A stretch of 64,000 bases of DNA from Bolinopsis microptera (Eukaryota > Ctenophora > Tentaculata > Lobata > Bolinopsidae): positions 6,434,084 through 6,498,083 of the forward strand of contig NC_087072.1 in NCBI RefSeq assembly GCF_026151205.1, given 5' to 3'. The position numbers and the translations under genes were made by a program. The notes beneath the pieces were generated by a model, which saw only the letters and a list, made by a program, of their open reading frames with translations, made no database searches and was not told where the DNA came from. Shown here piece by piece: positions 1 through 13,800 of this stretch (position 1 is its first letter; every line of letters starts with the position of its first letter).

Positions 1-1838
1 CTTTTCTGCCATTTCCTTGACCAAAATATCACAGTTTAGATTGAATTTGTTACTGGACGATGCTACGAATTGTCCATTGTTAATGGACTGACCCGGCGCA
101 CGCGGCACGCTACCTTGAAGCTTCGTGCCTCGAGCATGATAATATTCCGAGAAAAAAAGCAGCGGGCTACTTCGAAGAAATTAGACTTATATCATCCATC
201 AATGCTATGAAAACTTAAGCCTTTGATCACCAGGCAAACAAATGGTTATTCTGACATGAGCATTTAAGAAGTGCCACGAATGATTACACTCTCTCAGTGT
301 TAATTGTTATTAGTTATACCTTACCAGTGCCAGATATTTCAAGAAAAGATATCATGTAAACGTAGGAGATAATCTGAAACCGGGTTTAATTTATTTCACC
401 ATGTTACTATATACTGTAATGCACGGAATTTTTTAAAAGTAAGACAAAACACCAAACACAGCTGATTGATAAACATTTTAATCATTAGTTGAACAGTCAT
501 CATAAGCTTTATGGAACAAATTTTGATTTATGATAGCGCTCGATTTACCACCAGTTTTAAAAGCGCGCGGCACCCCAAAAATTAAATTTATTATTGTCAT
601 ATGCTCGATCTTTTTTAAATGTTAAATTCATATATTTTGTTTGTTTTTATTTTGAGAAACTAAAACGTGCATTTTTGTATCACGTCGTCATGACCCCCAT
701 TGTCGTTTCATTTCACTAAGTGTATGTATTGTGACTACAATACAGCCGTGACTACTATACGATACAGCCGCGCGCACTCGTGCGCGGTGGGTCTACAACG
801 TATGATCACAAGTGCATTGTATTTAATTGGGACTGGCGTCAGGCGTGGCAGCTAAATTTGTGATTGACTTAATTTAATTAATTTAAATTCGAAAAAATTA
901 AAAACGACACTCAAGGTTCGCAAAATTAAAAAAGGAAAAAATTGTTTTTTGGCTGTTGGCCAGATTTTTGATTTTTGTTTCATTGGACATTTTTTTGTTT
1001 CATAATGAATCATTACAAAAAGTTAAATTTGTTGTTATGTACTACATATTACTCAACACCAAACACTGAACACTAAACTTTTTGGTTCTGGTCCGGTTTG
1101 AATCAAATAGTTTTAAATTTATAATCCCGGTCTTAGCTTAATGCGTGCACCAGGCAGCATTTTTTCCAGGTTTGGTTCTATCCAGGCCTAAAACGTTTTA
1201 TCATTTGTTTCTTTCATGTTGCGACGTTTTCTATACTTAATACTGCACTGGGCGGTGCCCAGTCTGTCACTCCGCCATATAATGTATATTAAGGATGCTA
1301 TACATTTCCATCAGGCATCATATTAAATGTAGTGTTGAGTTAATGTTGGTGGGGAAATATTTATTATATACTTTTTCACATAGTGCGATGATATTTTGTA
1401 GACATGTGTGATGATGTCATATATTTTACTTTACTTAACTTTTACTTTGAGTTAGTGCAGTGCAAAATTTAACAGATGGCTGAGCCTGAGGAACAAAAAT
1501 GCTGGAACTTCACCAGCTCCATACAGTGGTAGATTGTGATTGGTTTTAAACATTAAATTTTAAACGATATTCAAACAATATATACATTCATTCAAATCAA
1601 GTGTTGCAATTGGCTTGTTCTAACCAGAGCCCTCTCGCTTGGAGTAGCGCGCGACTGCTGAACGGCAGCACAGGAAACAAGCGCGTCATGCAGTATGCAT
1701 AGACTCATGGCTATGTGAAGCAATTGGCAGAAAACAAACACAGGTAAAGGAAATGGTCATTTGCTACCGATATCGATGTTATTTGAAATATCCACAATCA
1801 AATATATACACACTTTAGGGTTCAATTTTCAAACACAT
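1..1838. other. Gene-free AT-rich flank with dispersed repeat pieces
   Basis: No convincing exon was found. Segments near 665-800, 1245-1290 and 1610-1730 recur elsewhere in the window. The first, carrying GTATCACGTCGT, the palindrome CGCGCACTCGTGCGCG and CAACGTATGA, reappears inverted at about 37620-37740. The third (CCAGAGCCCTC and TCATGGCTATGTGAA) reappears at about 38585-38660 in the same orientation. The stretch therefore looks like decayed copies of an interspersed element rather than unique gene sequence. Confidence 0.5.
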
Positions 1839-2184
1839 CTACTCCGCGCCGTCATAGGGGCAGGGATGAGGTTTTTGTATACTTCTGATAGATAGGGGTC
1901 TCGAATACTTGTTGTACAATGTACTTGTTGTACTTGTTGTCCACCTTCTTGCCTCTATGGTTACTCTGTAACCATGTAGAGCAATAAGAGTCTTCTTTCT
2001 TTTGATTGGTCGGCGGCGACTGTAAGCCTTCCTTGCGGTGGCTTTCACAACGCGTCCCCATTCTCCAACTCCTGCTGTTATATACCATACTTATATTATA
2101 TGATAGATATCGACAACAGACTCCGAGAGTCTTGAAGTTCTGTTACCACCGCCCCTGGTGCATTATGCAATGTTCCTGTAACGT

Positions 2185-2860
2185 CACTGTAGACCACTCC
2201 TCTGTCGTTGTTTTGAGTGTCCAATCCAAAACCAAATCCTAGGGTACACGAGACGTGGAAGCTGTGAGCGTGTTAGAGTCTGTTAAGTGTTAGAGTCCTA
2301 GGGTTACACGAGACGTGGTAGCCTGTGAGCGTGTTAAATCCTAAGGTTACACGAGACTTGGTAGCCTGTGAGCGTGTTAAATCCTGGGGTTACACGAGAC
2401 GTGGTAGTCTGTGAGCGTGTAGACCGCTCCTCTATCGTTGTTTTGAGTGTCCGATCCAAAACAAAATCCTAGGGTACACGAGGCGTGGTAGCCTGTGAAC
2501 GTGTAAAATCCTGGGGTTACACGAGACATGGTAGCCTGTGAGCGTGTAGACCGCTCCTCTATCGTTGTTTTGAGTGTCCGATCCAAAACCGACTCCTAGG
2601 GTACACGAGACGTGGAAGCCTGTGAGCGTGTTAGAGTCTGTTAAGTGAGTCCTAGGGTTACACGAGACGTGGTAGTTTGTGAGCGTGCTAAATCCTGGGG
2701 TTACACGAGACATGGTAGCCTGTGAACGTGTCAAATCCTGGGGTTACACGAGACATGGTAGCCTGTGAGCGTGTAGACCGCTCCTCTATCGTTGTTTTCA
2801 GTGTCCGATCCAAAACCAAATCCTGGGGTTACACGTCATGCGGGGGCCTGTGAGCGTGTT
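2185..2860. repeat. Minisatellite, about 43-bp unit with a higher-order spacer
   Basis: About eleven units built on TCCTGGGGTTACACGAGAC followed by GTGGTAGCCTGTGAGCGTGT are arranged head to tail. A second block of about 45 bp (GACCGCTCCTCTATCGTTGT, then a GTCCGATCCAAAACC-like end) recurs four times, beginning near 2191, 2421, 2549 and 2776, and divides the array into higher-order units. Copies differ by a few substitutions. The open frames across it are repeats read through and are not genes. Confidence 0.9.
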
Positions 2861-3183
2861 AGTTTCCTGTGGAAGGTGTTATTTGCCTGAGGGAAAAGCG
2901 GTTATGCTGCGGTTCTAAGGTTAGTAGAGGCTATTAGAGCCTTTCCTTGATGTAAAGATGGCTAGTCCCTTCCTTTGCATAGATTAGAAACACCCATGCA
3001 CCTCCCGTTCGAGCCACCCACCACACACCGCGTGGAGGTTCGGTGAGGTTTTTCGTGGGGTGAGCAATAAGAGTCGTTCTCAAGATTGCAAATCTTATCC
3101 TCGTTCTCACATGTCTTACCACACAACAATATGAGGTGCGCTGATTGGTTTGCTGGTTTTCTTTGGACTGACGCCCTCATTGC
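2861..3183. other. Spacer between minisatellite and Merlin element
   Basis: No gene is seen. A stretch near 3063-3115 (AATAAGAGTCGTTCTC, then a CTTATCCTCGTTCTCACATG-like part) matches an inverted copy at about 37483-37535, so it belongs to the same interspersed family as other pieces of this window. The last eight bases (CTCATTGC) are the left target duplication of the following transposon. Confidence 0.5.
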
Positions 3184-3512
3184 GGCAGTATCGAGATAGC
3201 CCGACCACGGTCCGCGGACCACGGTCCGCGGACCACTGTCTGCGGAACGTGGTCCGCGGACCACTGTCTACCAGATCATATTACTGTATTTAAATAACAG
3301 TATCCCCTGAATCAAGCAACAGGTGTTTGTGAATAGTTGATTGGTTACCAGATCATATGAATGGTATGTATGGTATCTTGGATGCAATTAGTTACGACTA
3401 GCATAATTAATTGTAGCGTAGTAAATTACTGGATCAAACTATTGATTACGATTCAAATGTGGTCTCTCGGATATAATTAGTTACGAATAATATTGATTGC
3501 TCAATGAAATAA

Positions 3513-3917
3513 ATGATTACAATTAAAATGTGGTATATAAGTCGTTCATTTTTGGTGAAGTATTATCAGTTGCCATCATCAACAACAACAACTATTCCAA
3601 TTCCTGACATGGTACTCTTCTGTCTAATGGACGAAATTAATGGACCCACCGCCTCCCTAGAGAATGCTCGAGACTTCCTATTCCAGAAAAACCTCCTAAA
3701 GAGCTCCATGTCCTGTCCTGGGTGTAATGCATCTATGTCCCTGGTTCCCTGCTCGTCCTCGAAGTCTCCAGATGGACTGATATGGCGCTGCTCCCCCTGC
3801 AAGAAGTACAAGAATATTAGAACAGACAGCATCCTCTCTGGACAGAAGCTCGCTCTCAAGACCTTCATACAACTGCTGCTGAAGGGTTCAGCGTTGTCTC
3901 TATCTATCGTGTCTTGA
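3513..3917 (+). pseudogene. Merlin/ISXO2-like transposase N-terminal zinc ribbon, truncated
   Basis: The frame runs 134 codons and lies inside the Merlin-type element. From the Met at residue 33 it reads like the start of ISXO2/IS1595-type transposases: a short helical stretch (FLFQKNLL), a zinc ribbon of the form CPGC, then about 22 residues, then CSPC (with the typical DGLIWRC just before the second pair), and a Lys/Leu helix. In this family a DDE-type catalytic domain follows, but here the frame stops 20-30 residues after the ribbon, and the next 300 bases hold no plus-strand continuation. It can be at most a DNA-binding remnant. The family call rests on the ribbon spacing and on the Merlin-like ends. 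Confidence 0.6.
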
Positions 3918-4204
3918 GGAGTTGGTGGAATGGAGTCCGGGAGTTGATGCTCAGGACAAAGCTTTGTTATCTTTTTTGTAGTAGAATGTAGGATCCCATC
4001 GAGGACTGAAGATTCTCGGTGGACATTCATAACAACGCAGTTGTTACATTTGGAGCGGACACGAGGAGCATGAGCAAAGGAGTTAGCAAGACCTCCGGCA
4101 TCAGAAGATGCTACAGGGTCATGAGCAGCGCATGATATACCAGCATGCCTCTTGTTGCAGAAAACGCAGAAGCTTGGGTTGGCTCTGGAGACGATGAGGG
4201 TGGT
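3566..4204 (-). CDS. Unidentified Cys-rich open frame inside the Merlin element
   Basis: On the minus strand an open frame without stops runs from the right subterminal repeats (about 4204) down to 3566, with the first ATG at 4030. Upstream of that Met it encodes FCVFCNKRHAGISC, a C-x2-C-x3-H-x4-C arrangement close to a zinc knuckle, and then a CNNC pair. The lower half is antisense to the transposase ribbon and may be only a shadow. The upper half (3930-4200) is not antisense to any recognised protein and could be a captured or retroelement-derived fragment. No function can be assigned. Confidence 0.3.
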   Translation of the reverse strand, partial: TTLIVSRANPSFCVFCNKRHAGISCAAHDPVASSDAGGLANSFAHAPRVRSKCNNCVVMNVHRESSVLDGILHSTTKKITKLCPEHQLPDSIPPTPQDTIDRDNAEPFSSSCMKVLRASFCPERMLSVLIFLYFLQGEQRHISPSGDFEDEQGTRDIDALHPGQDMELFRRFFWNRKSRAFSREAVGPLISSIRQKSTMSGIGIVVVVDDGN

Positions 4205-4412
4205 CCGCAGACAGTGGTCCGCAGACAGTGGTCCGCGGACAGTGGTCCGCGGACCAGTGGTCGGGCTATCTCGATACTGCCCTCATTGCAACGGGACTGT
4301 CAGCTTAAACAAAATAAAATCATTTATTTCAATCAGCCCATTCTTATTTTCTTCTTTTTTAAAAATTCGGGGGCCACTGATATTTAATTGTAAGTATAGT
4401 GTATACAATGTA

Positions 4413-4594
4413 CAGTAAAACCCCGATTTAATTCCCCCGATTTACAGCAAACCCCAATTTACTGCAGCCATTTTCTTCCCCCAAATAGGGCATACATAAT
4501 TTGCATATAATCAAAACCCTGATTTATCGCAAACCCCGATTTACAGCAGCTTTTTCCTTTCTCCCAAACTCTGCAGTGAATCGGGGTATTACTG
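4413..4594. mobile_element. pogo/Tc1-type MITE with TA duplication
   Basis: The termini are imperfect inverted repeats, CAGTAAAACCCCGATT at the left and AATCGGGGTATTACTG at the right, flanked by TA on both sides (4411-4412, 4595-4596). The interior contains several further CCCGATTTA units. It is too short to code. A CAGT start with a TA duplication fits pogo-like elements. A related end lies at about 51441-51460. Confidence 0.75.
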
Positions 4595-4804
4595 TACATG
4601 CATATATTGTGATTCAAGACGAAATGATCCCAATTTACCGGGGATATTTGCATTTTTGAAGATCCCAGTATATCAGGGCTTGGCTGATAAGAGAATCTTC
4701 ATTGGTTCTAGCTCTTTTATCCCTAAATTGTGTTCAATAATACTATTTTCAATGATTATTCAAATCAATATATTGAGCACAACCTCGTTTATTTTTGTTA
4801 GGAA

Positions 4805-7800
4805 ATGTATCAACAATTAAGCATTAGTGGTGGAATTTCAAAAGAGTCACAGAGTCTTGATATGGATCACAGTAGATATCTCATCGATTTGCTTCAGGTA
4901 TGCACCATACGTAGTTTTTTTCTCTTCATATGAGCTTTCATCCTTTTGAATTTAGAAAATTCAACAACCAATTCTTATACTGTCATAAATTCCCAGAAAG
5001 CTGAATTTAAAGCCAAGATGAGCTTATACTATCTTAAAGAAAGCGGTAAGTAATACAATAGTTAAATTTGATTTTGAGATATAACAAAACGTATCGTTTC
5101 TTTTAACATACCATTGATAATGGCTACATCAAAAGACAAATGATATGCAGTAGTTTCACCTCTTTGCAAAATGTACATTAGTTTAGCTCATTTGTAAGTT
5201 TTCAAACATACCTGACCCTAGGTGAAAACGACAAAAAGGAAGAAGAGATACTCAGTAAACAAACAAATTTTAATGATATAAACGATGCAAACGATGCAAA
5301 CGATATAAACGACCTTTACAATTCATCGCAGATGTACTGTAAAAACTTAGAAAAGCAGGTACCTTAGGGCCAATAAATTTGGTTCACAATAAATTTGGTT
5401 ACCATAATTTTGGTAACCATAATTTTAGTCAAAAATTTCGCAAATTTTTAGTCTACAACAATTTTAGTCACATTTTTCAACTTTTCGAGACCATTTTCCA
5501 TTCCATTTGGAAGAACGAAAAATTTAGTCTACCCCGTCTGAGCATTAAAGATTATCATTAAGCTGCAATGCATTACTCAGGAATTTCAATAACATCAGAT
5601 CCAGAGTTTGTGACTCTGTATCACTAAGTTCTTCAGTACACTGTTCAGTTCCTTTTTCACCCTTTTACGACTTAACCATTTTTGTCGGTACGACGTATTC
5701 TATGTCGAGATGATCCTTCAGCCGTTTCAACAGAGTATGCATTGGGATGGATCGATTAAAAATGTAACGTCCAAGAGGAGCTCTAACCCGTTAAGTGCAA
5801 TATGACTTTGGTACGGTTTTGTGCAGTAGGAATGTAAGCTTAATAACATTCATGTCATATTTGCTCTACTGAAATTTTTGTCTGCTCTAAAATCAGTCAC
5901 CGAAAAATTTAGTCTCATGAAATTTGGTTTACAACAATTTTAGTCAAAAGTTTGACTAACTTTATGGTAGACTAAATTTGTCGTTCTTTAAGGTAATTTG
6001 TTTTGATTTTTAAAATTATAAACAGTTTTTCCAATTTGTTGTTGTCTAATTTATCGTATGAGCACACATTGGAATTCGGATCTATATCTTAGAGAAACCA
6101 TGGAATTATTTTGAATACATAGATACAGTGACTAAAAATTCCCTTTTTATAAATTTATGAAAATTCCACCCATAATCTCAGTTAAATGATAAGAACGTTG
6201 AGATAAGAAAGATCCAACTTGGTTCTGAGGAGATTTCCCGTCACAATGAAGCGATGATGGAGGAAATAAACCACCTTAATAATAGACTTGAAATGTACCC
6301 AAAGACAATTAAGGATCTTAAAGCAGAAATTGAAAAACTCTCTGAAAAGGTTTGATTTAACTTCATTACTTGTAACTCAACTTCGTTTGAACAGAAACAG
6401 CGATATATATATCATTACATTATTAGTTGAATATTTAGTATTCGCGGTTGTTTCATCAAGCATGATCACGGAGTCTTGAGCCATGAGGTTGAGAATTAAA
6501 TTTCGACAAAAATACAATTTAATGTTATGTATTGATTCATTGAGCTAATTTTGCATGCAATGTACCATTGTATTCGTCTTGCATGAGATTCAGTGTATTT
6601 TCTTGTCAGCAGATAAACTCGTAATTATGACGACTCTAACTAGGTCGGTAAGCTGGAGGCACAAAAGAAGTTCATGGAACAGCAAGCGTTACAGAACGAG
6701 GCCAGGGTAAGACCCTTAATTCTTGTAACTGAGCGACAAATCTTGGCACTCAACCGTCACTTAACTGTGTAATGTCACCTGTTTAATAAATCCAGAACTT
6801 TTATCCATGCTCTCAAGTCACACTATTTAGATGTAAACGTAATATTATAATGCTAGGTAAAGTCTGTCCGGTGAGTAATAGTGATGTGCCACTCAGATCA
6901 TATTACTTTATATTAATGGCAGTGTGTACTAGGGCCCCTTTATTCTATACTACTAGAGGACACAATTAACCATAATATTGTTTTAACCATAGGGTGAGTT
7001 GCTCTATTAGTTCAGTTGAAGTGTACTCGATCTAATGATAGCTATGATCATTACTTATACAGGCTTAACAAAAGAGTTACATCAAAACTTTAACATGGCC
7101 TGGGTTAATGATCTATAACTTTCAGCTGCAACAAAGTCACTCAGTCCAACAAGACTTGCACCAGTCACACATCTATATCAACCGGCTCAAGAGATATCTT
7201 GATTCTTCCAGTGCCATGGTTAGTTAAAACTGTTATTTATTCTCGATCCACTTAAATTATAGTGATTCGTACAAATCATTGATTGTCTGCCGGTTCTGTT
7301 ACATATAACCAAGACTTCAAATCCCTTATTGTATAATATAACAGACATATGACTACAATTATTCCTTTAAAGTTGGTGGTGTACCTAATAACCTCGGAAT
7401 AAGCTTTTAATATGCATAACAATATAACACAGCTTACACCTGCTCCCCATTTACATCTGAACAGCTGTTTAATGGAGAATCTCCGCTTCATGAGCTGTCA
7501 CAAAACTGTCAGTTTGATACCAGTGTAAATGTTGATCCCATGTTTTACACTCAGGGAACTGGATCTCCCCCTCCTCCGGTCCTCCTCTTGGACAAGACAT
7601 CACAAACCACTTCAACTGGTAGCACTGATAATCAGGACCAGGTCAGGACCACCTTCAATTACATTCCTGAGGAGATTTCTCTAGATTCCTCTATAATCAC
7701 TTTAATTTCTCGCGCTTCTAATTGCATGTCGTTATTGCCGTTATATTTTGACACAAAATACTAAGTACGCTATAGCTATATTGTCTCATTTAAAAACTGA

Positions 7801-10800
7801 CAGAAACTTTATCTCCAGACTGATTAGTTCGTGTGCCTAATTAAAGTAATTACTCTAATTGCCTTCTTCCCAGGTACAATCAGCGCTGAAAGATCAATCT
7901 CAGACGATCCGGGAGCTCAGATCTGATTTGATAGGTCTGAGGAGATCTTGCTCTGAGTTTACTGCTTTAAATGGTAAATATATTTGAACTGATTATAGCC
8001 GTTTTAACGAACATACAAATTTCTTATTCGTATAAATTCATTCCTTGAATTGTAGAGTTAAGGTTGAATACTTTATAATCTAATGAATGTATTTTCTGCA
8101 GATGATCTGGACAAATTAAGGGACTTGTTTCAATCAAACAGTGGTTCAGCTGATGAATCTCTACATGAAAACGGTGTACATAAAAATGGTGTACAACAAC
8201 CTGAAGATCAAACTACGCCCATCCCTATACAGTTCTTATTGAACGTAAGTCTTTACGGTTTTGTAATGAAGTAACTCTAATATTTTGCGAATTGGTTAAA
8301 CTAGTTAAACATTTTGCTCGCTAATGTTCCAGTTACATGGTTATGAAATGAATGGATCATTAGCAAAATTAATTGTCCTGTACTTCAAATTTACAAAACT
8401 GTCATATCTTTGGGGCGGCACCAAACTTGAGCAGTTGAGATGTTGAGTTGGTTATTGGCTTAATTTTTGTTGGGTTGTTGAAGTTACTGTTACATACCAG
8501 GATACTTTCAAATATTTGTTGGTCGTTTAATTGAGTAGAGTCACAATTGATCATTGTGGACTTTACAATGATTATGTCTGGATTCACAATAAAAGACTAG
8601 ATTATTAAGTTTAGCTGCAAAATGATCAATAAATGTTAGGAATAGATATAATATCATAATAAGAAAAAAGACATCGCGACTTTTCACCCTGTATAGAAAT
8701 CGTCAAATACAATACCTATAATCTCAAAAATTGTCAAATCGACAACTTTTACTAAGTATAAATCTGAAAAATACATTCATAAAGCTCTGTCCGACTCATT
8801 CTATTCTATCCACAACAAAAATAAAAGCGTCTATTCTTTGATCATTTTCTCGAGAACAGCTGTGCTTGCCTCAAGTTCAGGGATAGACTTTAGGCACCTG
8901 TTTGTATCCAGAACCAAACGTTGGAGAAGCAGATCTTTCTCGAAGAGTTCCTTCCTGGAAGATTCCCTGATATTGATACAGTTAGCGTTCAGTTTCAGGA
9001 GCTGTTCTCTTGCAACCTGAACTTTCTTCTCCCAGGTTTTCTTCTGGAAATTTACTTTAGAAAGAATGTTGTCCAATTTGTTCATCTCAGTTTCATAGAT
9101 CTTCTTAACCTCCTCCTTTTCGTTTTTGTTGTGTTCCACCTCCTTTTCAAGTTCTTCGATCTGAAGTTTATGTACTTCAACTGGGTCACATTTCTTCTCA
9201 ATATTCACTTTCTTGGTGCAAAGTTTAGCTTCCTGGAACTGCAGTTTCTGCTTGGCACGTCTCTGGTTGTCGTAATCTTCCTCCTGTTTCTTCTTCTTCT
9301 CCTCGTGATCTAGTTTAAGATTTGCTACGTTGCTTTCTAAATTTTTGTTCTTTTCGTTAAGAGCTGCGCTTTCCTCTTTCAAGGACTCCAGATCCAGTTG
9401 TAGCTTCTCGATCTCAGCCGCAGCTACTCGTTTGTCCTCGATAGTCTTGGTTCTGGTATCCTCGGTCTCTCGGTCGATAGCTCTCTTCTGAAGTCTGAGT
9501 TCTTCATGGGTTGCTTTCAGTTGATCCAGTTCAGAAGACATGTTGGTGTTTTTAGAGTGATTTCTAAAGAGTTAAGGGGTTAGTTATGGTAGTATGTAAT
9601 CAACTCGAAGTTTAGAAAAAAATAGAAGGAAAATAAATTTGTTAACTAGACAATTTAATAATAAATGTCTAAAAGTTTCGAAAAAAGAGCACAAACAAGA
9701 AAACTGAGTTGTCCTGTTGTAAATGACTGAATCAGATATGATGTTGTTTATCCCCCACCAAAGTATTTATACTTACGATAATTAATCGATCAATTATAAG
9801 ATAAGTTGTCATTTCTTCGATTAAAACTTCTCGTCTTTCATCTGCGATAATTCTCTTAATTGAAATAGAAACATCAAATTTCAATCCCATTAATTAATAT
9901 CAATGAGCTTTATTCGAATCGGAGCCTTTACCTCATCGATTTAGTTAGTTAGTTTAATTTATTTTCTATTAAAACTGCGATAGACAGAAATGAAATTATT
10001 CACTTAATTAAAACAATTTAACAATGAGTCTATATACTTATTACATAGCGTTGTATGCAACAGGAGAGCGGAATTGGAGAATTAATTTGGAGAATTCAGA
10101 TGAAACGAACTTGAATGTATTTTCGCATAAATGAAATCGGTTAAAATGGTTTGAACAATGAATAATCCTTTGAATACCGAATAGCCATAGCCTGATACTA
10201 TCTTACCACCCGATGTGTGTTCGTTTGTGTCAAGATTTAGTTTGTGTAAGAGATATAATCATCTCACTGGATTTATAATTAATTGAATGGGACTGTTTTA
10301 AAAGGGATCTTTAATAGTGTCAGCGATCAGGTCATTTGTACATATAATTCTATCAAAAATGTGATAATTTCTATGGCGTGAGTTTTTCTATGGCAATTTC
10401 TATGGCGACTCATTCTTACCATTCATCATTAGCCATCAGTGCAGTTGACATTCGTAGTTGTTGGGTATATTTTCAACGAGTTCTTTTAACTATCACACTG
10501 CACGAGTGAACATTTAGGCCATTTCTAGCATCTATTTTTAATTCATGAATAGAAGTTAATTATCTTCTTAAATTATCATATTTGAGATATTTCACATGCC
10601 TCTGTATTAATGATATTGGTGATTGCATTAAAAAACGCCCAAAAACAGTCCGGGCAAACGATTTTAAAGCCAATTTTTTTATTTCGGCCGCCTCTCTGAA
10701 AATTGAACATCTCAACCAGCTTTTTAAAAGTGCAAAGCGTCATATATTTCGAATTGATTACTATTCACTTCCGATCACATTTTTCGTGACCAATTTTTCT

Positions 10801-13800
10801 TAGCCTTTATCGTGAATCAAATAAAATGTATAGAAAGTTCTTTGTATGTACAATGTATCATCATATGTAATGTCGTAATGGCCGTCACTTCATGGGGTGA
10901 AAACTTGAGTAGATTACATCACCATAATATATCCCTTTATATTAAAGACGCAATAAAACTATCGGACCACGACGCATGGGAATTGGGAACTTGCCACCCC
11001 ATGGCAACCCGCAACATATATAACATGTTTCTTACTTTTATGGAGCCACATTATTAGATTATTTATGGTTGAATTGAATTATTCGTTCGTGTTTTTTAAC
11101 GCATAACACTATAACATCCTTAAGATGGAATTATTGGTTCTTTCTCGTTTCGATACAGTTTTTGTTATTCTTCTTGAAGTATACTCAAATCAAAATTATT
11201 ATCAATAGTATTAGTGATTGATAGCTCATACAATATTACCCATGAGCCAAAGTGAAGCGATCTCTCCAAGATGAGGTAAAAATAACGTTGTCGGTAGATT
11301 GAAAGATTGTCGGTATACATGACATTATCATTAGTTCATGATATCAACTCCCAAATTTTCAGTCACGTGTCAGTCATATGTCACGTGGGGTGAAATAGAC
11401 TGTGCCCACGTGCACTTTACTCACGATCTGCTTAACTATGTTACACTTTACACGTTTAGACACAAAACCAGTGCTCCAATACTGAAAAATGTCACGTTAC
11501 CATCGGCAAATCGTTTCATATCCAATCTGCCATGCTTCTAATCGATTTAATGCGTCTGTTTCGATTTATTTCCAATATTGAAGAGCACCTGTCTCTGACG
11601 GAGATTGAGATTTGATTTCGTCTGCATTGATATCATGGACCGTTTAGCGAGTCCCGGCTTTTAGCAACTTTTCTGTTATTTTACTCGCGCTACCACTCAC
11701 GTTACTACTAACGCCTACTGTGACCGAGGCAATAATCAATAATTTCCATCAGATATTCCAGAATCCAGCACGTGAGAATTGTAGATTTGCGTATCGTGAC
11801 GGTGTCTATTAATTTCTGATGTAATTGTAACGGCGTACTCAATAGTCATCCCATAATTATACCTGGAAATTCTATTAAAGAGTTGACTGATTTTGTCTTG
11901 TTCCGAGGATTATTGTACCAACGTAACGCATTGTCTAGCGGATGTGATATCTCTTGCCTTGTACTGATACGCTCTAACTGTTACATTGTTTATATCTGTA
12001 ACAGAAAATCAAATCCTCTGTCCAGTGTTCACGTGATCCTCAAGTATCTCTCAGTGGTTTGTTCACAGTTTTAAAGATGTTGCTTACCAATTCTTTTATT
12101 CTCTGTCTATTTTCTGACTGTAGACTGAGACACCTAACACTTTGATCTTCTACCACAGTGTTGTTTGTCAAATAGATTGAAAACCATCCAGTTCTCATAA
12201 TCATTCAGATAACAAAGGATAATTTCCCCGGAGGTAGAAAACGACGCTCACCAACATAATACAATAATGTAATATATATTTAGAGATTTAGACGCAGAAG
12301 TTTGCCTGAATACTGATGTGCTACGAACGACTAGTCACTACAGTCGGTTGGAGAGGTGGGATCGTCTTCTTGCTTTTGTCTTTCTTGATGACAGTATAAT
12401 TAGACTAATGTCTGTGATCGCTGTGCGAGAATTTCAGTTTTGTACTTTTCCGGTTCGTGCTTTTGACCTGTACTGTTTTCTTATCAAGGATAATATATAA
12501 AGGATATCGTGAATATTCATACATGCTTCAAATATCTCACTCGAATATGCCGCAATCCTTCTCGACAACTCATGATTTCCGACTCATGATCCTTGTTATA
12601 GTTATCACAGAGCTTCGTGAGCAAGTTCATTTAACCTCATGCAATTTCGGTGAGCGTATTAACTTAATTAATTTCCTGATCTACTGTATCAAGTTTCCCG
12701 TATCTTGGTAACAGCAGCTGCTGCTGCTTTAAAGCATCATTTAACAATGAACGTGAGATATCACGCACCTTTATAATTGATTTGCCACCTGGTAACTGCA
12801 AGTCACCTTCATTCCATGAAATTAAGGTGACCTGAAGTTGCCATGAATGCCATGTTCGATGTTAAATTAATTTTCAACAATATCTTCTGTTGTTTCCACA
12901 AAGTCCACAAAAATTTGTCAAATTTATTCAATATCCTAAAACAGAAGCCGTTCAAATAGATATAACTATATAATATGCTAATAAGCCTTTTACAACGATT
13001 TGTAAAATCATTATCATTCTCATTCTTTAATAAGACGTCCTCAAAGTAAGTCAATTAGCTGAAAACTTGGACCTCATTGAACTGTTGAATCACTCGTTAG
13101 TCGTTACTCGTATAATGAACATTTGCTGATCAACAATCAGACATTTGAGACTCTCCATGTTAGTCTGCTTAGTACGTTCCTCACGAAGTAACAGGTAAGT
13201 CACAGTCTGTTACCCCCACAGTATGTTACCCCCACAGTCTGTTACCCCCATAGTCTGTTACCCCCACAGTCTGTTACCCCCACAGTATGTTACCCCCACA
13301 GTCTGTTCCCCCCTCCCCCTCACATTGGACCTACTCAAACATTGTCTCTCACTACTTATTAACACTTCTTTAAAATGTCTACAAACGTCTAATAGTAAGA
13401 GACATTGTCTAATATCCTTCAACACTAACAACTTAACAAGTATTGTTGCCACAAACTTGTCCCAATTGTTTCTACTCTTTTGTTGCCTGCTTTTTAAATT
13501 AAGAGGGTTGCCAGTCTTCACTAGTTTTCACTATAGTCTAGAAAGTTTCTGAGTTAATACTTTTAGTGCGCGATTCTCGTGGCTTCGTAACCCTAATGTC
13601 GACCATACCTGTCACAATCAATTAGGCAAATTGCAGTTCACAATCCTTGCTAACAAACGAAGTTTGTCACTAATTTCTCAGAATTAAGAAATTACAACCC
13701 TCTCTTCGTAATGTGTCGCTAAAGTTTTAATTATTGATTTAACATTAAATTCCAGCGAGCACATAAATTAGACGCCCTATGTTACCATCCTGCCCTCTGT

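Larger units (their letters stand above)
3184..4281 (+). mobile_element. Merlin-like (IS1016-type) DNA transposon, decayed
   Basis: The ends are inverted copies starting GGCAGTATCGAGATAGCCCG (left 3184, right ending 4281) and are flanked by the exact 8-bp duplication CTCATTGC (3176-3183 and 4282-4289). Eight- to nine-base duplications and termini starting GG are typical of Merlin elements. Inside each end lie arrays of the self-complementary GGTCCGCGGACC unit (3208-3270 and 4199-4255). The element carries a fragment of a zinc-ribbon transposase on the plus strand and an unrelated-looking Cys-rich open frame on the minus strand. It is about 1.1 kb and probably non-autonomous. Confidence 0.8.

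Noticed and set aside
8838-9313. Hydrophobic plus-strand frames opposite the coiled-coil gene
   Set aside because: They are the complement of a Lys/Glu-rich coiled coil, which naturally reads as Phe/Leu; not membrane proteins.
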